DNA of 64,000 nucleotides, taken from assembly GCF_024919295.1 (NCBI RefSeq), contig NZ_JANWTC010000011.1, forward strand, positions 24,235 through 88,234, in the 5' to 3' direction. The position numbers were made by a program, and so were the translations under genes. The notes beneath the pieces are model-generated. The model made no database searches, was not told the DNA's origin, and saw only the letters and a list, made by a program, of their open reading frames with translations. The stretch comes from Corynebacterium lemuris. GTDB lineage: Bacteria; Actinomycetota; Actinomycetes; Mycobacteriales; Mycobacteriaceae. Position 1 is the first letter of the stretch, and every line of letters begins with the position of its first letter. Positions 18,394-27,348 of the stretch are shown one piece after another.

Positions 18394-20367
18394 ATGACCA
18401 CAGCTGCCGGGTTGTCCGGTCACCCTGCACCACAGAAATCCCCGGAACGGAAGGCCCCGGCGTCGCTGACGCTGTGGACGGGTGTGGCCAGCGCGATCCT
18501 GCTGGCCATCCTGGCCTTCGCCGGGGGATGGCAGCGGCGGTGGATGAGCGATGACGGCCTGATCGTCCTGCGCACCGTGCGTAACCTGCTGGCCGGCAAC
18601 GGCCCGGTCTTCAACGCCGGTGAGCGGGTCGAGGCCAACACCTCCACCCTGTGGCAGTACCTCATCTATCTGGTGGCCCTGGTCACCGATGCCCGCCTCG
18701 AGATCATCGCGATGTGGCTGGCCCTGATCTTCACCACCGTGGCACTCGGCCTGGCGGCCTGGGGCACCGCCCGGCTCTACCGCCACCGGCCCACGCTCCT
18801 GCTCCTGCCCGCCGGCGGGCTGGTCTATCTGGCGCTGCCGCCGGCCCGCGATTTCGCCACCTCCGGCCTGGAGTGGGGTCTGAGCCTGTTATGGATCGCC
18901 GGGCTCTGGTGTCTGCTCGTCGCATGGGCGATCCGGGAGGGGAAGGCGGGCCGGCACCACGCCGGCGGCCCCTCCGAGAAGACCACCTACTGGCTGGCGT
19001 TCTGGGCGGGCCTGTCCTGGCTCGTGCGCCCCGAGCTCGCGCTCTACGGCGGGCTGACCGGCCTGCTCATCATCTTCGCGGCCACCAGCTGGCGGCAGCG
19101 CGGACTCATCCTGGCGGCCGCACTGCCTGTACCCGCCGGCTACCAGATCTTCCGGATGGGTTACTACGGACTGCTCACCCCGCACACGGCGGTGGCGAAG
19201 TCCGCGGGTGACGCCGAATGGGCGGGGGGCTGGGAGTACCTCCGGGATCTGGTCGATCCGTACTGGCTGTGGCTGGCCCTCGCGGTGGTCATCGTCCTGG
19301 GTGCGGTGACCCTGTGGCGCTTCTCGACGCCCCATGGCGAGCCCGTCGTGGTCACCGGCCGTGGGCGGCTGCGCACCCCGGTGGCGGTGACCTGCCTGAT
19401 CCTGCTGGCCGGCACCATCCACCTCCTCTATGTGCTGCGCGTGGGCGGTGACTTCATGCACGGCCGGATGCTCCTGCTGCCCCTGTTCGCCCTGCTGCTG
19501 CCGCTGGCGGTGGTGCCCCTGGTGGACCTGCGGCGGATCGCCCCGCGTTTTGATCTGCCGGCGGCTCTCGGCCTGGCGGTGCTGGCCTGGTGGGGGGTGA
19601 GCACGGTGATCACCGGTCACCCCGTCGACTGGGAGACCGACTACGAGGAACTGGGCATCGTCGACGAACGTGATTTCTGGACGTACGCAACCTTCCGGGA
19701 ACAGGGTGATCCGCCGCTGGTGGCCGCTGATTTCCGCACTGCCCTGGCCATGAACAACTACCCGGAGGTGGCACAGCAGGCCAGGGAGCAGGACGTGGGC
19801 CTGATGTCGCAGATCCTGTTGAGCACGGAGCCCAACGAGTTCTCCTGGATCACCACCCCGCGGATCCCGCGCGAGCTGGCGCATGAGGACCCGACCGGCC
19901 TGGCCGACCAGCCGCCGACCGTGTACCACATCAATCTGGGTATGACCAGCATGAATGCGCCGCTGGAGTTGCGTGTGCTGGACACGGTCGGGTTGACCAC
20001 CCCGCTCGCCGCACGTCAGCCGCGGGACGCGGAGGCGCGCGTGGGCCACGACAAGTGGCTGCCCTTCGAGTGGCAGGCCTCGGACACCGCCGTCGCCCTG
20101 GAGAACCTGCCCGGCTGGTATGACCGGGAGGCCACCGCCCTGGCCCGCCAGGCCCTGCAGACCCCGGCGTTGGCGGACCTGGTGGCCACCTACCGTGAGC
20201 CGATGAGCCTGGATCGTTTCCTGGCCAACATCCGTTTCGCCTTCACAGACGGCCGTACGTTGGAGTTCAGCCTCGATCCAGAGGAGGTCATTAAGGAGCA
20301 CGGCCCGGTTCAGCCTGGAATTCAGGTGGCCTGGCCAGTGGAAATTTCCCCCGAAAACCCCAGGTGA
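18394..20367 (+). CDS. aftB: Terminal beta-(1->2)-arabinofuranosyltransferase AftB
   Basis: Adds the terminal beta-1,2 arabinofuranose residues of arabinan on the outer face of the membrane, using decaprenylphosphoryl-arabinose. The 657-residue GT-C protein has an Asp-Asp pair (WMSDDGLIVLRTVRNLL) after the first helix, EANTSTLWQYL, about ten transmembrane helices up to residue 400, and a C-terminal periplasmic domain. Length and organisation fit AftB. A 60-base gap separates it from ubiA. The cmt2 gene follows after 177 bases. Confidence 0.93.
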   Translation: MTTAAGLSGHPAPQKSPERKAPASLTLWTGVASAILLAILAFAGGWQRRWMSDDGLIVLRTVRNLLAGNGPVFNAGERVEANTSTLWQYLIYLVALVTDARLEIIAMWLALIFTTVALGLAAWGTARLYRHRPTLLLLPAGGLVYLALPPARDFATSGLEWGLSLLWIAGLWCLLVAWAIREGKAGRHHAGGPSEKTTYWLAFWAGLSWLVRPELALYGGLTGLLIIFAATSWRQRGLILAAALPVPAGYQIFRMGYYGLLTPHTAVAKSAGDAEWAGGWEYLRDLVDPYWLWLALAVVIVLGAVTLWRFSTPHGEPVVVTGRGRLRTPVAVTCLILLAGTIHLLYVLRVGGDFMHGRMLLLPLFALLLPLAVVPLVDLRRIAPRFDLPAALGLAVLAWWGVSTVITGHPVDWETDYEELGIVDERDFWTYATFREQGDPPLVAADFRTALAMNNYPEVAQQAREQDVGLMSQILLSTEPNEFSWITTPRIPRELAHEDPTGLADQPPTVYHINLGMTSMNAPLELRVLDTVGLTTPLAARQPRDAEARVGHDKWLPFEWQASDTAVALENLPGWYDREATALARQALQTPALADLVATYREPMSLDRFLANIRFAFTDGRTLEFSLDPEEVIKEHGPVQPGIQVAWPVEISPENPR

Positions 20368-20389
20368 GGCCGCATAAAGTCACAGACTG

Positions 20390-20416
20390 GTAACGAAATA
20401 ATGAGCTTTTCGTTAC
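20390..20416 (+). promoter_or_regulatory. Promoter-region inverted repeat before cmt2 with SigD-like -35
   Basis: GTAACGAAA (20390-20398) and TTTCGTTAC (20408-20416) form a perfect 9-base inverted repeat around nine bases. The left arm begins with GTAACG, the -35 element known for SigD of Mycobacterium and Corynebacterium; CGTT follows 15 bases later, a near match to the CGAT -10 element. The site could be an ECF promoter, a regulator palindrome or both. Confidence 0.45.
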
Positions 20417-20544
20417 GTATTGCTCTACAGTGTCACGCAGTAGGGACGCTATGATGCAGCGCGGCGCGGTTGTTAACGAACTGGCAGGCGCAGCCGATAG
20501 GTCCCACAGCGCCAAGACTGCAGAACGCCAAGCCGAGGAGAACC

Positions 20545-21573
20545 ATGACCTTTCTGACCGGAGCCCGTCGCGTGAGCCGAAGAGCCCTCGCGGTGCTGGC
20601 CGCCTTCGCCACCGCCCTCACCCTCATGGTGTTCGTCGGTGCCGGGGAGGCCAGGGCCGACAACCGGGCCTGGCTGCGCCAGGACGCAAACGGCCACTGT
20701 GAATGGGACGGAGTCGGCCACTGGGTCCAGCGTTGTGACGTCTGGTCCCCCTCCACCGGCAACAACATCACCGTCCAGATCCAGCCGGCCGCCCGCGGCG
20801 GCAACGCGGGCTTCTACCTCCTGGACGGACTGCGTGCCACCAACCACGCCAACGCCTGGACCGTCGACGTCAACGCCGCGGCCGTGTACAACAACTCCAA
20901 CATCACCCTGGTGATGCCGGTGGGTGGCGCAGGTTCCTTCTACGCCGACTGGGAGGAGCCCGCCACCTACGACCTGAACAACCCGGTCACCTACCAGTGG
21001 GAGACCTTCCTCTCCTCTGAGCTGCCGGCCTACCTGCAGCAGAACTTCGGTGTCGCACCGGACAACAACTCCATCGCCGGCCTGTCCATGGGTGGTACCG
21101 CGGCCCTCAACCTGGCCGCGAAGTACCCGGGCCAGTTCCGCCAGGCACTGTCCTGGTCCGGCTACCTGGCCACCACCATGCCGGGCATGCAGACCATGAT
21201 GCGCGTGGCGCTTCTCGACGCCGGCGGCTTCAACATCAACGCCATGTACGGCACCATCCTCAACCCGCGCCGCTTCGAGAATGACCCCTTCCACAACATG
21301 GAGGGCCTGCGCGGCAAGGACGTCTACATCTCCGCCGCCACCGGCCTGTGGGGCCCGGAGGACAACAACTACCCGGTGAACCTCAAGCTCTCCGCGACCC
21401 CGCTGGAGATGCTGGCCCGGGTGTCCACCCGGCTGTGGGAGGGCAAGGCGCTGGCCACCGGGATCAACGTCACCACCGACTACCCGTTGACCGGCATCCA
21501 CAACTGGAACCAGTTCGGCAGCCAGCTGCACAAGACCAAGGGCCGTGTCCTGGATGTCATGAACGCCTGGTAG
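20545..21573 (+). CDS. cmt2: Trehalose corynomycolyl transferase (antigen 85 type)
   Basis: Secreted esterase-fold enzyme that transfers mycolate between trehalose monomycolate molecules or to arabinogalactan. The 342-residue precursor has a signal peptide ending near ARA-DN, the RGGNAGFYLLDGLRA oxyanion region, WETFLSSELP and the nucleophile Ser181 in GLSMGG. The catalytic Glu and His lie in the C-terminal part (GIHNWN contains the His). There is no LGFP tail, unlike the next gene. ATG 20545 has GAGGAG eight bases upstream. A strong terminator follows, so cop1 is expressed separately. Confidence 0.93.
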   Translation: MTFLTGARRVSRRALAVLAAFATALTLMVFVGAGEARADNRAWLRQDANGHCEWDGVGHWVQRCDVWSPSTGNNITVQIQPAARGGNAGFYLLDGLRATNHANAWTVDVNAAAVYNNSNITLVMPVGGAGSFYADWEEPATYDLNNPVTYQWETFLSSELPAYLQQNFGVAPDNNSIAGLSMGGTAALNLAAKYPGQFRQALSWSGYLATTMPGMQTMMRVALLDAGGFNINAMYGTILNPRRFENDPFHNMEGLRGKDVYISAATGLWGPEDNNYPVNLKLSATPLEMLARVSTRLWEGKALATGINVTTDYPLTGIHNWNQFGSQLHKTKGRVLDVMNAW

Positions 21574-21587
21574 CCACGCCACGCGTG

Positions 21588-21626
21588 CCCCGGAGGGCAG
21601 GAACCGCCCTCCGGGGTTCTTTATTT
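21588..21626 (+). terminator. Rho-independent terminator of cmt2
   Basis: CCCCGGAGGGC (21588-21598) pairs perfectly with GCCCTCCGGGG (21606-21616) around a seven-base loop and is followed by TTCTTTATTT. It begins 15 bases after the cmt2 stop. Confidence 0.85.
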
Positions 21627-21630
21627 CCGG

Positions 21631-21655
21631 GGGTAGGACACGGCGTGCCCTACCC
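21631..21655. promoter_or_regulatory. Near-perfect 25-base palindrome upstream of cop1
   Basis: GGGTAGG (21631-21637) and CCTACCC (21649-21655) are perfect arms, with CAC/GTG also pairing inside. It sits only five bases after the cmt2 terminator's T-tract and before candidate -10 sequences (TACCCT, TAAAGT). It could be a repressor operator or a second terminator stem; there is no T-run after it, which favours an operator. Confidence 0.4.
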
Positions 21656-21661
21656 TAAAGT

Positions 21662-21684
21662 CTCAAGTTCAACTTAAACTTGAG
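21662..21684. promoter_or_regulatory. AT-rich palindrome upstream of cop1
   Basis: CTCAAGTT-N7-AACTTGAG is a perfect 8-base inverted repeat, overlaid by the smaller AAGTT-C-AACTT palindrome. It is AT-rich in a very GC-rich genome and lies at the probable cop1 promoter, so a MarR- or TetR-type operator is a reasonable guess. I do not know a matching regulator. Confidence 0.4.
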
Positions 21685-21784
21685 CACGACCCTGGCGGAG
21701 ACCCACATCACCGCCCCGGTGAGACAACTGAAGAATCTTCCGCCGACGGAGACGTCGGGCGCGGAAGGTGGGTGCCTCAGAAGC

Positions 21785-21819
21785 CCACCGCCCGGGGGCG
21801 GGGAACCCCCGGGCGGTGG
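21785..21819 (+). other. Long GC-rich hairpin in the cop1 leader
   Basis: CCACCGCCCGGGGG (21785-21798) and CCCCCGGGCGGTGG (21806-21819) form a perfect 14-base stem with a seven-base loop, 71 bases before the cop1 ATG. There is no T-tract. If cop1 is transcribed from the region near 21650, this hairpin is in a leader of about 220 bases and could stabilise the mRNA or attenuate it. The rest of the 21574-21890 gap holds the three elements listed separately and no coding frame that I can support. Confidence 0.6.
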
Positions 21820-21890
21820 CGGCCCACCTGACGTGCCGGGTCCCCGTCGGCACCACACATCCACGAGCACCACACACAAGGACTTCACTC

Positions 21891-23798
21891 ATGCGCGACA
21901 CCGCATCCCGTTCCCCGCAGCGCCGCCGACCCTGGCTCGCCGCCCTCGTCCTCCCGACGACGGTCGCCCTCGGTCTGTCCCTGGCGCCCGCGGCCATTGC
22001 CCAGGACCTCTCCGGAAGCAGCCTCTCCGACTCGATCCGTCCCTCCGACCCGCCGCAGCGCACCCCGGTCTCCACGGAGTACCCGGACGTCCAGGGGCTG
22101 CCCGCCGGTGTCGACGTTGAGCGTGTCGAGTGGATCACCAACCGCCGCATCGCCCTCTACATCAAATCCGCCGCCATGCCCGGCGAGCTGATCCAGGTCC
22201 AGATGCTGCTCGCCCGCGACTGGCACGCCGACAGCAGCCGCACCTTCCCGGAGGTCTGGGCGCTTGACGGTCTGCGTGCACGTGAGGACGACAGCGGCTG
22301 GACCATCGAGACCAACATCGAGCAGTTCTACGCCGACAAGAACGTCAACGTCATCCTCCCCGTCGGCGGCGAATCCTCCTTCTACTCCGACTGGCAGCGT
22401 CCGGACAACGGCAAGCACTACAAGTGGGAGACCTTCCTCATGCAGGAGCTGGTCCCGATCCTGGACAACGGTTTCCGCTCCAGCAAGGAACGCGCCATCT
22501 TCGGCCTGTCCATGGGCGGTACCGCCGCGATGAACCTCGCCCAGCGCCACCCGCACATGTTCGAGTTCGTCGGCTCCTTCTCCGGCTACCTGGACACCAC
22601 CTCCCCGGGCATGCCCGAGGCCATCCTGGCGGCCCAGCGCGACGCCGGCGGCTACGACGGCACCGCCATGTGGGGCAGCCCCGGCCACCAGGACTGGGTC
22701 GACCACGATCCGAAGCTGGGCATTCAGGCCCTCAAGGACATGAAGGTCTACGTCTCCTCCGGTTCCGGCAGCGATGACTTCGGGCAGGCCAATTCCGTGG
22801 CCACCGGCCCGGCGAATGCCGCAGGCATCAGCCTGGAGATCCTCTCCCGCATGACCTCCCAGACCTTCGTCGACCGCGCCCGTGAGGCCGGTGTGGAGCC
22901 GGTCGTCCACTTCCGTCCCTCCGGCGTCCACGCCTGGCCCTACTGGCAGTTCGAGATGGTCCAGTCCTGGCCGCACATCGCCAACGCCCTGTCACTGTCC
23001 GAGAGGGACAAGGGTGCCGACTGCGTCGCCGTCGGCGCCATCGCCGAGGCCACCAAATCCGGCGTCATCGGTTCCTGCGTGAACAACGAGTACGCGGTCG
23101 GGGACGGCGCCCGCCAGGACTTCCGCAACGGTGTGGCCTACTGGTCCCCCGAGACCGGCGCGCATGCCCTGCACGGCGCCATCAACGCCCGCTACCATCA
23201 CATCGGCGGCCCGGCCAGCTGGCTCGGCTTCCCGACCACCGGCGAGCGCACCACCCCGGACGGCGTCGGCCGCTACGTCCACTTCGAGAACGGCTCCATC
23301 TACTGGACCCCGGGCACCGGTGCCCAGGAGGTCCCGGGCCGGATCATGGCCGAGTGGGGTGCCGCCGGCTGGGAGCGCGGCGACCTGGGTTACCCGGTCA
23401 CCCCGCCGGTCGACACCAACGGCGGCCAGGTCCAGGAGTTCCAGAAGGGCTGGATCGTCCAGGATCCGGACGGTGGGACCCACCGGGTCAAGGGTGCCAT
23501 CGCTGCCAAGTACAGCGATGTCAACACCGTCAGCTCCCCCCTGGGTTTCCCCACCTCCAATGAGAAGCTCATCCGCGGCGGTGCCTTCCAGGAGTTCGAG
23601 AACGGCAACATCTACTGGTCCGCCGCCACCGGTGCGCACTACATCCTCTACGGTGGCATCTTCAACCACTGGGGCACCAAGGGGTACGAGCAGGGTGAGT
23701 TCGGCTGGCCGACCGCCGATCAGACCGGCCAGACCGTCCGCTTCCAGAACGGCACCATCAGCGAAGTCGGTGGGCAGATCCGGGAGGGGCGGAACTGA
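21891..23798 (+). CDS. cop1: Mycolyltransferase with LGFP repeats (Cop1/PS1-like)
   Basis: A 635-residue secreted mycolyltransferase. The signal peptide ([18 protein letters not shown]) is followed by a short linker, an antigen-85-like domain ([29 protein letters not shown], Ser207 in GLSMGG, His in SGVHAWPYW) and a C-terminal region from about residue 385 with four to five LGFP repeats ([36 protein letters not shown]). LGFP repeats are thought to hold the protein in the cell wall. This architecture is that of the C. glutamicum PS1/Cop1 protein. ATG 21891 has AAGGA upstream. It is followed after two bases by the lipoprotein gene. Confidence 0.93.
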   Translation: MRDTASRSPQRRRPWLAALVLPTTVALGLSLAPAAIAQDLSGSSLSDSIRPSDPPQRTPVSTEYPDVQGLPAGVDVERVEWITNRRIALYIKSAAMPGELIQVQMLLARDWHADSSRTFPEVWALDGLRAREDDSGWTIETNIEQFYADKNVNVILPVGGESSFYSDWQRPDNGKHYKWETFLMQELVPILDNGFRSSKERAIFGLSMGGTAAMNLAQRHPHMFEFVGSFSGYLDTTSPGMPEAILAAQRDAGGYDGTAMWGSPGHQDWVDHDPKLGIQALKDMKVYVSSGSGSDDFGQANSVATGPANAAGISLEILSRMTSQTFVDRAREAGVEPVVHFRPSGVHAWPYWQFEMVQSWPHIANALSLSERDKGADCVAVGAIAEATKSGVIGSCVNNEYAVGDGARQDFRNGVAYWSPETGAHALHGAINARYHHIGGPASWLGFPTTGERTTPDGVGRYVHFENGSIYWTPGTGAQEVPGRIMAEWGAAGWERGDLGYPVTPPVDTNGGQVQEFQKGWIVQDPDGGTHRVKGAIAAKYSDVNTVSSPLGFPTSNEKLIRGGAFQEFENGNIYWSAATGAHYILYGGIFNHWGTKGYEQGEFGWPTADQTGQTVRFQNGTISEVGGQIREGRN

Positions 23799-23800
23799 TC

Positions 23801-24310
23801 ATGCCTACTCCGGCCAGGACCGGGTTGATCATCGCCGTGCTGACCGGCGCGTTCACCCTCACCGCCTGCGGCGGGGCCACCGTGGAGAACGACCCCACGA
23901 CGGCCACCTCCGTGGCGCCGCTCGAGCGCGCCCCGAAGAACGACGTGTCCGAGGAGTCCCCGGAGACCGGGGAGCCCGGGCGCCGGCCGCCGGCCGGCCG
24001 GCCTGCCGAACCGCAGCCGCAGGATCAGGGTGCCCGGGAGATCGATGAGATCCCCGAGCAGCAGACACCTCGTTCCCCGGAGGACGTCACCTTCCTCGGT
24101 GACCTCACCGACGAGGGTATCGACGTCGAGGGGGTCGAGGACCAGCTCATCGGCACCGCCTCGACCGTCTGCGGGGGTGGCGGGAACGTCCTCACGGAGG
24201 CCACCCCTCCGGCCGTGGCAGGCCAGCTCGTTGAGCAGGGCCGTACCGACCTGCCCGTCGGGGAAGTCACGGCGCTGATCGAGTCCACGGCGAAAAACGC
24301 CTACTGCTAG
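23801..24310 (+). CDS. DUF732-type secreted lipoprotein
   Basis: A 169-residue lipoprotein precursor. The lipobox LTAC places the lipidated residue at Cys23. A long Pro/Glu/Gly-rich disordered stretch (residues 28-95) is followed by a small C-terminal domain of about 70 residues containing FLGDLTDEGID and a Cys pair (TVCGGG, final AYC), which resembles the mycobacterial DUF732 fold. Function is unknown. It is tightly linked to cop1 upstream and to the Rv3802c-like gene 18 bases downstream, suggesting that it belongs to the mycolate-transfer group. Confidence 0.78.
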   Translation: MPTPARTGLIIAVLTGAFTLTACGGATVENDPTTATSVAPLERAPKNDVSEESPETGEPGRRPPAGRPAEPQPQDQGAREIDEIPEQQTPRSPEDVTFLGDLTDEGIDVEGVEDQLIGTASTVCGGGGNVLTEATPPAVAGQLVEQGRTDLPVGEVTALIESTAKNAYC

Positions 24311-24328
24311 AGATATAAGATCTGAGAC

Positions 24329-25237
24329 ATGCGTAAGCTGCTGACCATCCTGGCCGTGTTGATCCTCGTACTCCTCATCGGCGTCGGCACGTTCCGTTTC
24401 CTGCGCTCCGGCGATGACGTCCCGTTGCCGCCGGGGGTGCCGCAGCCGACGGAACTGCTCCAGCCGGACTGGTGTCCGGACGTCGAGGTGATCGCCGCAC
24501 CGGGTACCTGGGAATCGGCGGCCGGTGATGACCCGTTCAACCCGACCGCGAACGAGTATAGCTTCATGCTGTCGATCACCCGCCCCCTGCAGGAGCGATT
24601 CAGCCCGGATGACGTGAAGGTGTGGACCCTGCCGTACACCGCGCAGTTCCGCTCCATCAACTCCCAGCAGGAGATGACCTACGACGAGTCCCGGCAGGAG
24701 GGGCAGCAGGTCCTCGAGACCGAACTGGTGACGATGCACGACCAGTGCCCCTACACGGATTTCATTCTCGCCGGATTCTCGCAGGGGGCGGTCATCCTGG
24801 GTGACCTGGCCAGCCAGATCGGACAGGGCGGCGGCGTGATCCCGGCCGAGCGCATCAGGGGTACCGTCCTGATCGCGGACGGCCGCCGGGAACCTGGTGT
24901 GGGCCAGAACCCCGGCACCTGGGTCGACGGAGTCGGCGCAGAGGTTGCTCTCCAGCCACTCAACCTGCTCGTTCAGCCGGTCGTCCCCGGTGCGACCATG
25001 CGTGGTCCCCGCGTCGGCGGCTTCGGGGAGCTCCAGGACCGCACCTTCGACATCTGCGCCCCCGACGACAGCATCTGCGATGCACCCCGCAACGTGGGCA
25101 ATGCCATCGAGCGGGCCCAGGCGTTGGTCGCCGCCAACGGCGTGCACGCCCTCTACGCCAGCAATCCCGATGTGATCCCGGGGACCACCGCCAATGCGTG
25201 GGTTGTGGAATGGGCCAGTGAACTGATCGCCCAGTGA
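24329..25237 (+). CDS. Cutinase-family envelope hydrolase (Rv3802c-like)
   Basis: A 302-residue alpha/beta hydrolase with an N-terminal transmembrane anchor (LLTILAVLILVLLIGVGTF) and a cutinase-like domain: VIAAPGTWES, nucleophile Ser151 in AGFSQGA, the catalytic Asp in DDSICDAP and the His in GVHALYA. It is the positional counterpart of Mycobacterium Rv3802c, an essential phospholipase/thioesterase of envelope lipids. It acts outside the membrane. The start ATG 24329 follows the lipoprotein closely, and fadD32 follows across a 138-base promoter region. Confidence 0.88.
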   Translation: MRKLLTILAVLILVLLIGVGTFRFLRSGDDVPLPPGVPQPTELLQPDWCPDVEVIAAPGTWESAAGDDPFNPTANEYSFMLSITRPLQERFSPDDVKVWTLPYTAQFRSINSQQEMTYDESRQEGQQVLETELVTMHDQCPYTDFILAGFSQGAVILGDLASQIGQGGGVIPAERIRGTVLIADGRREPGVGQNPGTWVDGVGAEVALQPLNLLVQPVVPGATMRGPRVGGFGELQDRTFDICAPDDSICDAPRNVGNAIERAQALVAANGVHALYASNPDVIPGTTANAWVVEWASELIAQ

Positions 25238-25260
25238 CCGGGGGTACCGGAGGGTACTCT

Positions 25261-25319
25261 CGTTATGTAACGAAAACGTCTCGACAGAGGACTAACAGGA
25301 CGTATGCCTGCTCTGTTAG
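25261..25319 (+). promoter_or_regulatory. fadD32 upstream region: GTAACG element and inverted repeats
   Basis: CGTTA-TG-TAACG (25261-25272) contains a GTAACGAAAA element like those before cmt2 and pks13. CTAACAG (25292-25298) and CTGTTAG (25313-25319) form a 7-base inverted repeat around 14 bases. No CGAT lies at the right distance from GTAACG, so a SigD promoter is not clearly present. The start codon is at 25376, preceded by AAGGAG. Confidence 0.35.
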
Positions 25320-25375
25320 GTTGACACGAAAGACTTATAAAACATCCCGCCCGCGGGAGCACCACAAGGAGAAGC

Positions 25376-27238
25376 ATGGACCTTCAAGCGGCGATGAGCC
25401 AGTTCTTCAACGACAAGGGCGAGATCGTCCTTGCTCCGCAGCTGACCCTGGCCGGCCTGGCCGAGCTGATGTACCAGGGTGATCTGCAGCTCGGCGGGGG
25501 AGAACGTCACTGTCTGCGCTTCTGGGACTTCTCCGAATCCCGGGAAGGTACCCCGGTCGACTTCACCCGCACCGAGATCAACACCCGCATCAAGGCTGTG
25601 GCGGCCCGTCTGCAGCAGGTGGGCAAGATCGGTGACCGCGTGGCCATCCTGGCGAACAACTCGCCGGAGTACCTCTTCGGTTTCATCGGTGCGCTCTACG
25701 CGGGCATGACCCCGGTCCCGCTCTACGATCCCTCCGAGCCGGGCCATGCGGACCACCTCAAGGCCGTCTTCGCCGATTGCGAGCCCGCCTTCGTGCTCAC
25801 CAACTCCACCTCCGCGACGGCCGTGCGCGAGCACTTCGCCGAGCTGCCCTCCCGTGAGCGCCCCCGCATCCTCGCGGTGGACTCCCTGCCGGACACCCTG
25901 GCATCCTCCTACATGAACCCGATGATGACCCTGCAGGGTCAGCAGCTCATGGCCTCGGCGACCACCATGCCGGTCGACCAGCCCGCCTTCCTGCAGTACA
26001 CCTCCGGTTCCACCCGCACCCCGGCCGGCGTGCAGCTGACCAACCGCTCCATCCTCACCAACGTGCTGCAGATCTTCACCGCCGCCCGCCTGCGCATGCC
26101 GCTGCGTCTGGTGACCTGGCTGCCGCTGCACCACGACATGGGCATCATCCTCTCCCTCTTCGTCACCATCCTGGGCCTGCCCAACGAGATCATGGCCCCG
26201 CGTGACTTCATCCAGCAGCCGAAGCGCTGGGTCGAGCAGCTCCACCGCCGCGACACCGATGAGGGTGTGTCCGTCTACACCGTCATCCCGAACTTCGCCC
26301 TCGAGCTGGCCGCCCGTTACGGGAAGCCGAAGGACGGCGAGACCCTCGACCTGTCCGCCATCGACGGCATCATCATCGGTTCCGAGCCGATCACGGAGAA
26401 GGCCGTCACCGCCTTCATCGAGGCCTTCGGTGAGTACCAGCTGTCCACCAACGTGCTGCGCCCCTCCTACGGACTGGCCGAGGCCTCCCTGCTGGTGACC
26501 ACCCCGCAGACCCCGGAGCGCCCGCTGATCTCCTACTTCGACCGCGACAAGCTCTCCGAGGGTGTCGTCGAGTTCGTGGAGAAGGACTCCGAGCTGGCCG
26601 TGGCCTTCGCCTCCAACGGCCAGGTTGTCCGCCCGCAGGCCCTGACCATCGTCGACCCGGAGACGAAGGCCGAGCTGGCTGACGGCCAGATCGGTGAGCT
26701 GTGGGTCAAGGGCGACAACCTCGCCGCCGGTTACCTCGGCCGCGAGGAGGAGACCGCGGAGACCTTCCGCAACACCCTCGGCGAGCGTCTGCCGGAGTCC
26801 CGTGTCGCGGACGCCACCGACGAGGGCTGGCTCGCCACCGGTGACCTGGGCACCATCGTCAACGGTGAAACCTACATCACCGGCCGCCTCAAGGACCTCA
26901 TCGTCATCGCGGGCCGTAACCACTACCCGCAGGACATCGAGTTCACCGTGATGAACGCCTCCGACCACGTCCGCCCGGACTCCGTCGCCGCGTTCTCCGT
27001 CACCGACGAGGATGCCGCCGAGTCCACCGAGCAGCTGGTGCTGGTCATCGAGCGCGATGACAAGGCCGATGCCTCGGGCGACGAGGCCGCCATCGAGGCC
27101 ATCCGGGCAGCGGTCACCACCGCCCACGGTGTCACCCCGGCCGACATCCGGTTCGTCGGTCCGAACGAGATCCAGCGTTCCTCGGCAGGCAAGATCGCCC
27201 GCCGGGTGATCCAGAAGAGCTACCTGTCCGAGGCCTGA
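25376..27238 (+). CDS. fadD32: Long-chain fatty acyl-AMP ligase for mycolate synthesis
   Basis: Activates the meromycolate-type fatty acid as acyl-adenylate and loads it onto Pks13. The 620-residue ANL enzyme has the adenylation loop YTSGSTRTPAGV (from about residue 208), LPLHHDMG, YGLAEASL, WLATGDLG and the C-terminal GRNHYPQDIE, as in the fatty acyl-AMP ligase subfamily; QRSSAGKIARR near the C-terminus holds the catalytic lysine. ACAAGGAG precedes the ATG. It is directly upstream of pks13, its partner. Known as fadD2 in some C. glutamicum annotations. Confidence 0.95.
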   Translation: MDLQAAMSQFFNDKGEIVLAPQLTLAGLAELMYQGDLQLGGGERHCLRFWDFSESREGTPVDFTRTEINTRIKAVAARLQQVGKIGDRVAILANNSPEYLFGFIGALYAGMTPVPLYDPSEPGHADHLKAVFADCEPAFVLTNSTSATAVREHFAELPSRERPRILAVDSLPDTLASSYMNPMMTLQGQQLMASATTMPVDQPAFLQYTSGSTRTPAGVQLTNRSILTNVLQIFTAARLRMPLRLVTWLPLHHDMGIILSLFVTILGLPNEIMAPRDFIQQPKRWVEQLHRRDTDEGVSVYTVIPNFALELAARYGKPKDGETLDLSAIDGIIIGSEPITEKAVTAFIEAFGEYQLSTNVLRPSYGLAEASLLVTTPQTPERPLISYFDRDKLSEGVVEFVEKDSELAVAFASNGQVVRPQALTIVDPETKAELADGQIGELWVKGDNLAAGYLGREEETAETFRNTLGERLPESRVADATDEGWLATGDLGTIVNGETYITGRLKDLIVIAGRNHYPQDIEFTVMNASDHVRPDSVAAFSVTDEDAAESTEQLVLVIERDDKADASGDEAAIEAIRAAVTTAHGVTPADIRFVGPNEIQRSSAGKIARRVIQKSYLSEA

Positions 27239-27264
27239 TCCCCGCCGGGGACGAACAGGAATAA

Positions 27265-27290
27265 GTAACGAAGGGGTCCGCACAGCCGAT
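27265..27290 (+). promoter_or_regulatory. SigD-like promoter of pks13
   Basis: GTAACG (27265-27270), a 16-base spacer and CGAT (27287-27290) match the SigD consensus of Mycobacterium and Corynebacterium as I recall it. The predicted start of transcription is about 50 bases before the pks13 ATG. SigD is reported to control mycolate genes in C. glutamicum, which fits this location. Confidence 0.6.
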
Positions 27291-27348
27291 AACGTCCCGT
27301 ACGAACAAAACTGTGCTGGACCGAAGATGGAAAAGGAATACCGCGTAC

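Noticed and set aside
17257..20301. Long minus-strand frames opposite ubiA and aftB
   Set aside because: Gln/Gly/Arg/His-rich translations typical of shadow frames, with no motifs, while the plus-strand genes are unmistakable.
23720..25147. Minus-strand frame of about 475 codons opposite the lipoprotein and hydrolase genes
   Set aside because: Antisense shadow without motifs; the plus-strand genes have a lipobox and a full catalytic triad.
25321..25341. TTGACA and TATAAA before fadD32 as a standard promoter
   Set aside because: The two hexamers are only nine bases apart, too close for a functional -35/-10 pair.
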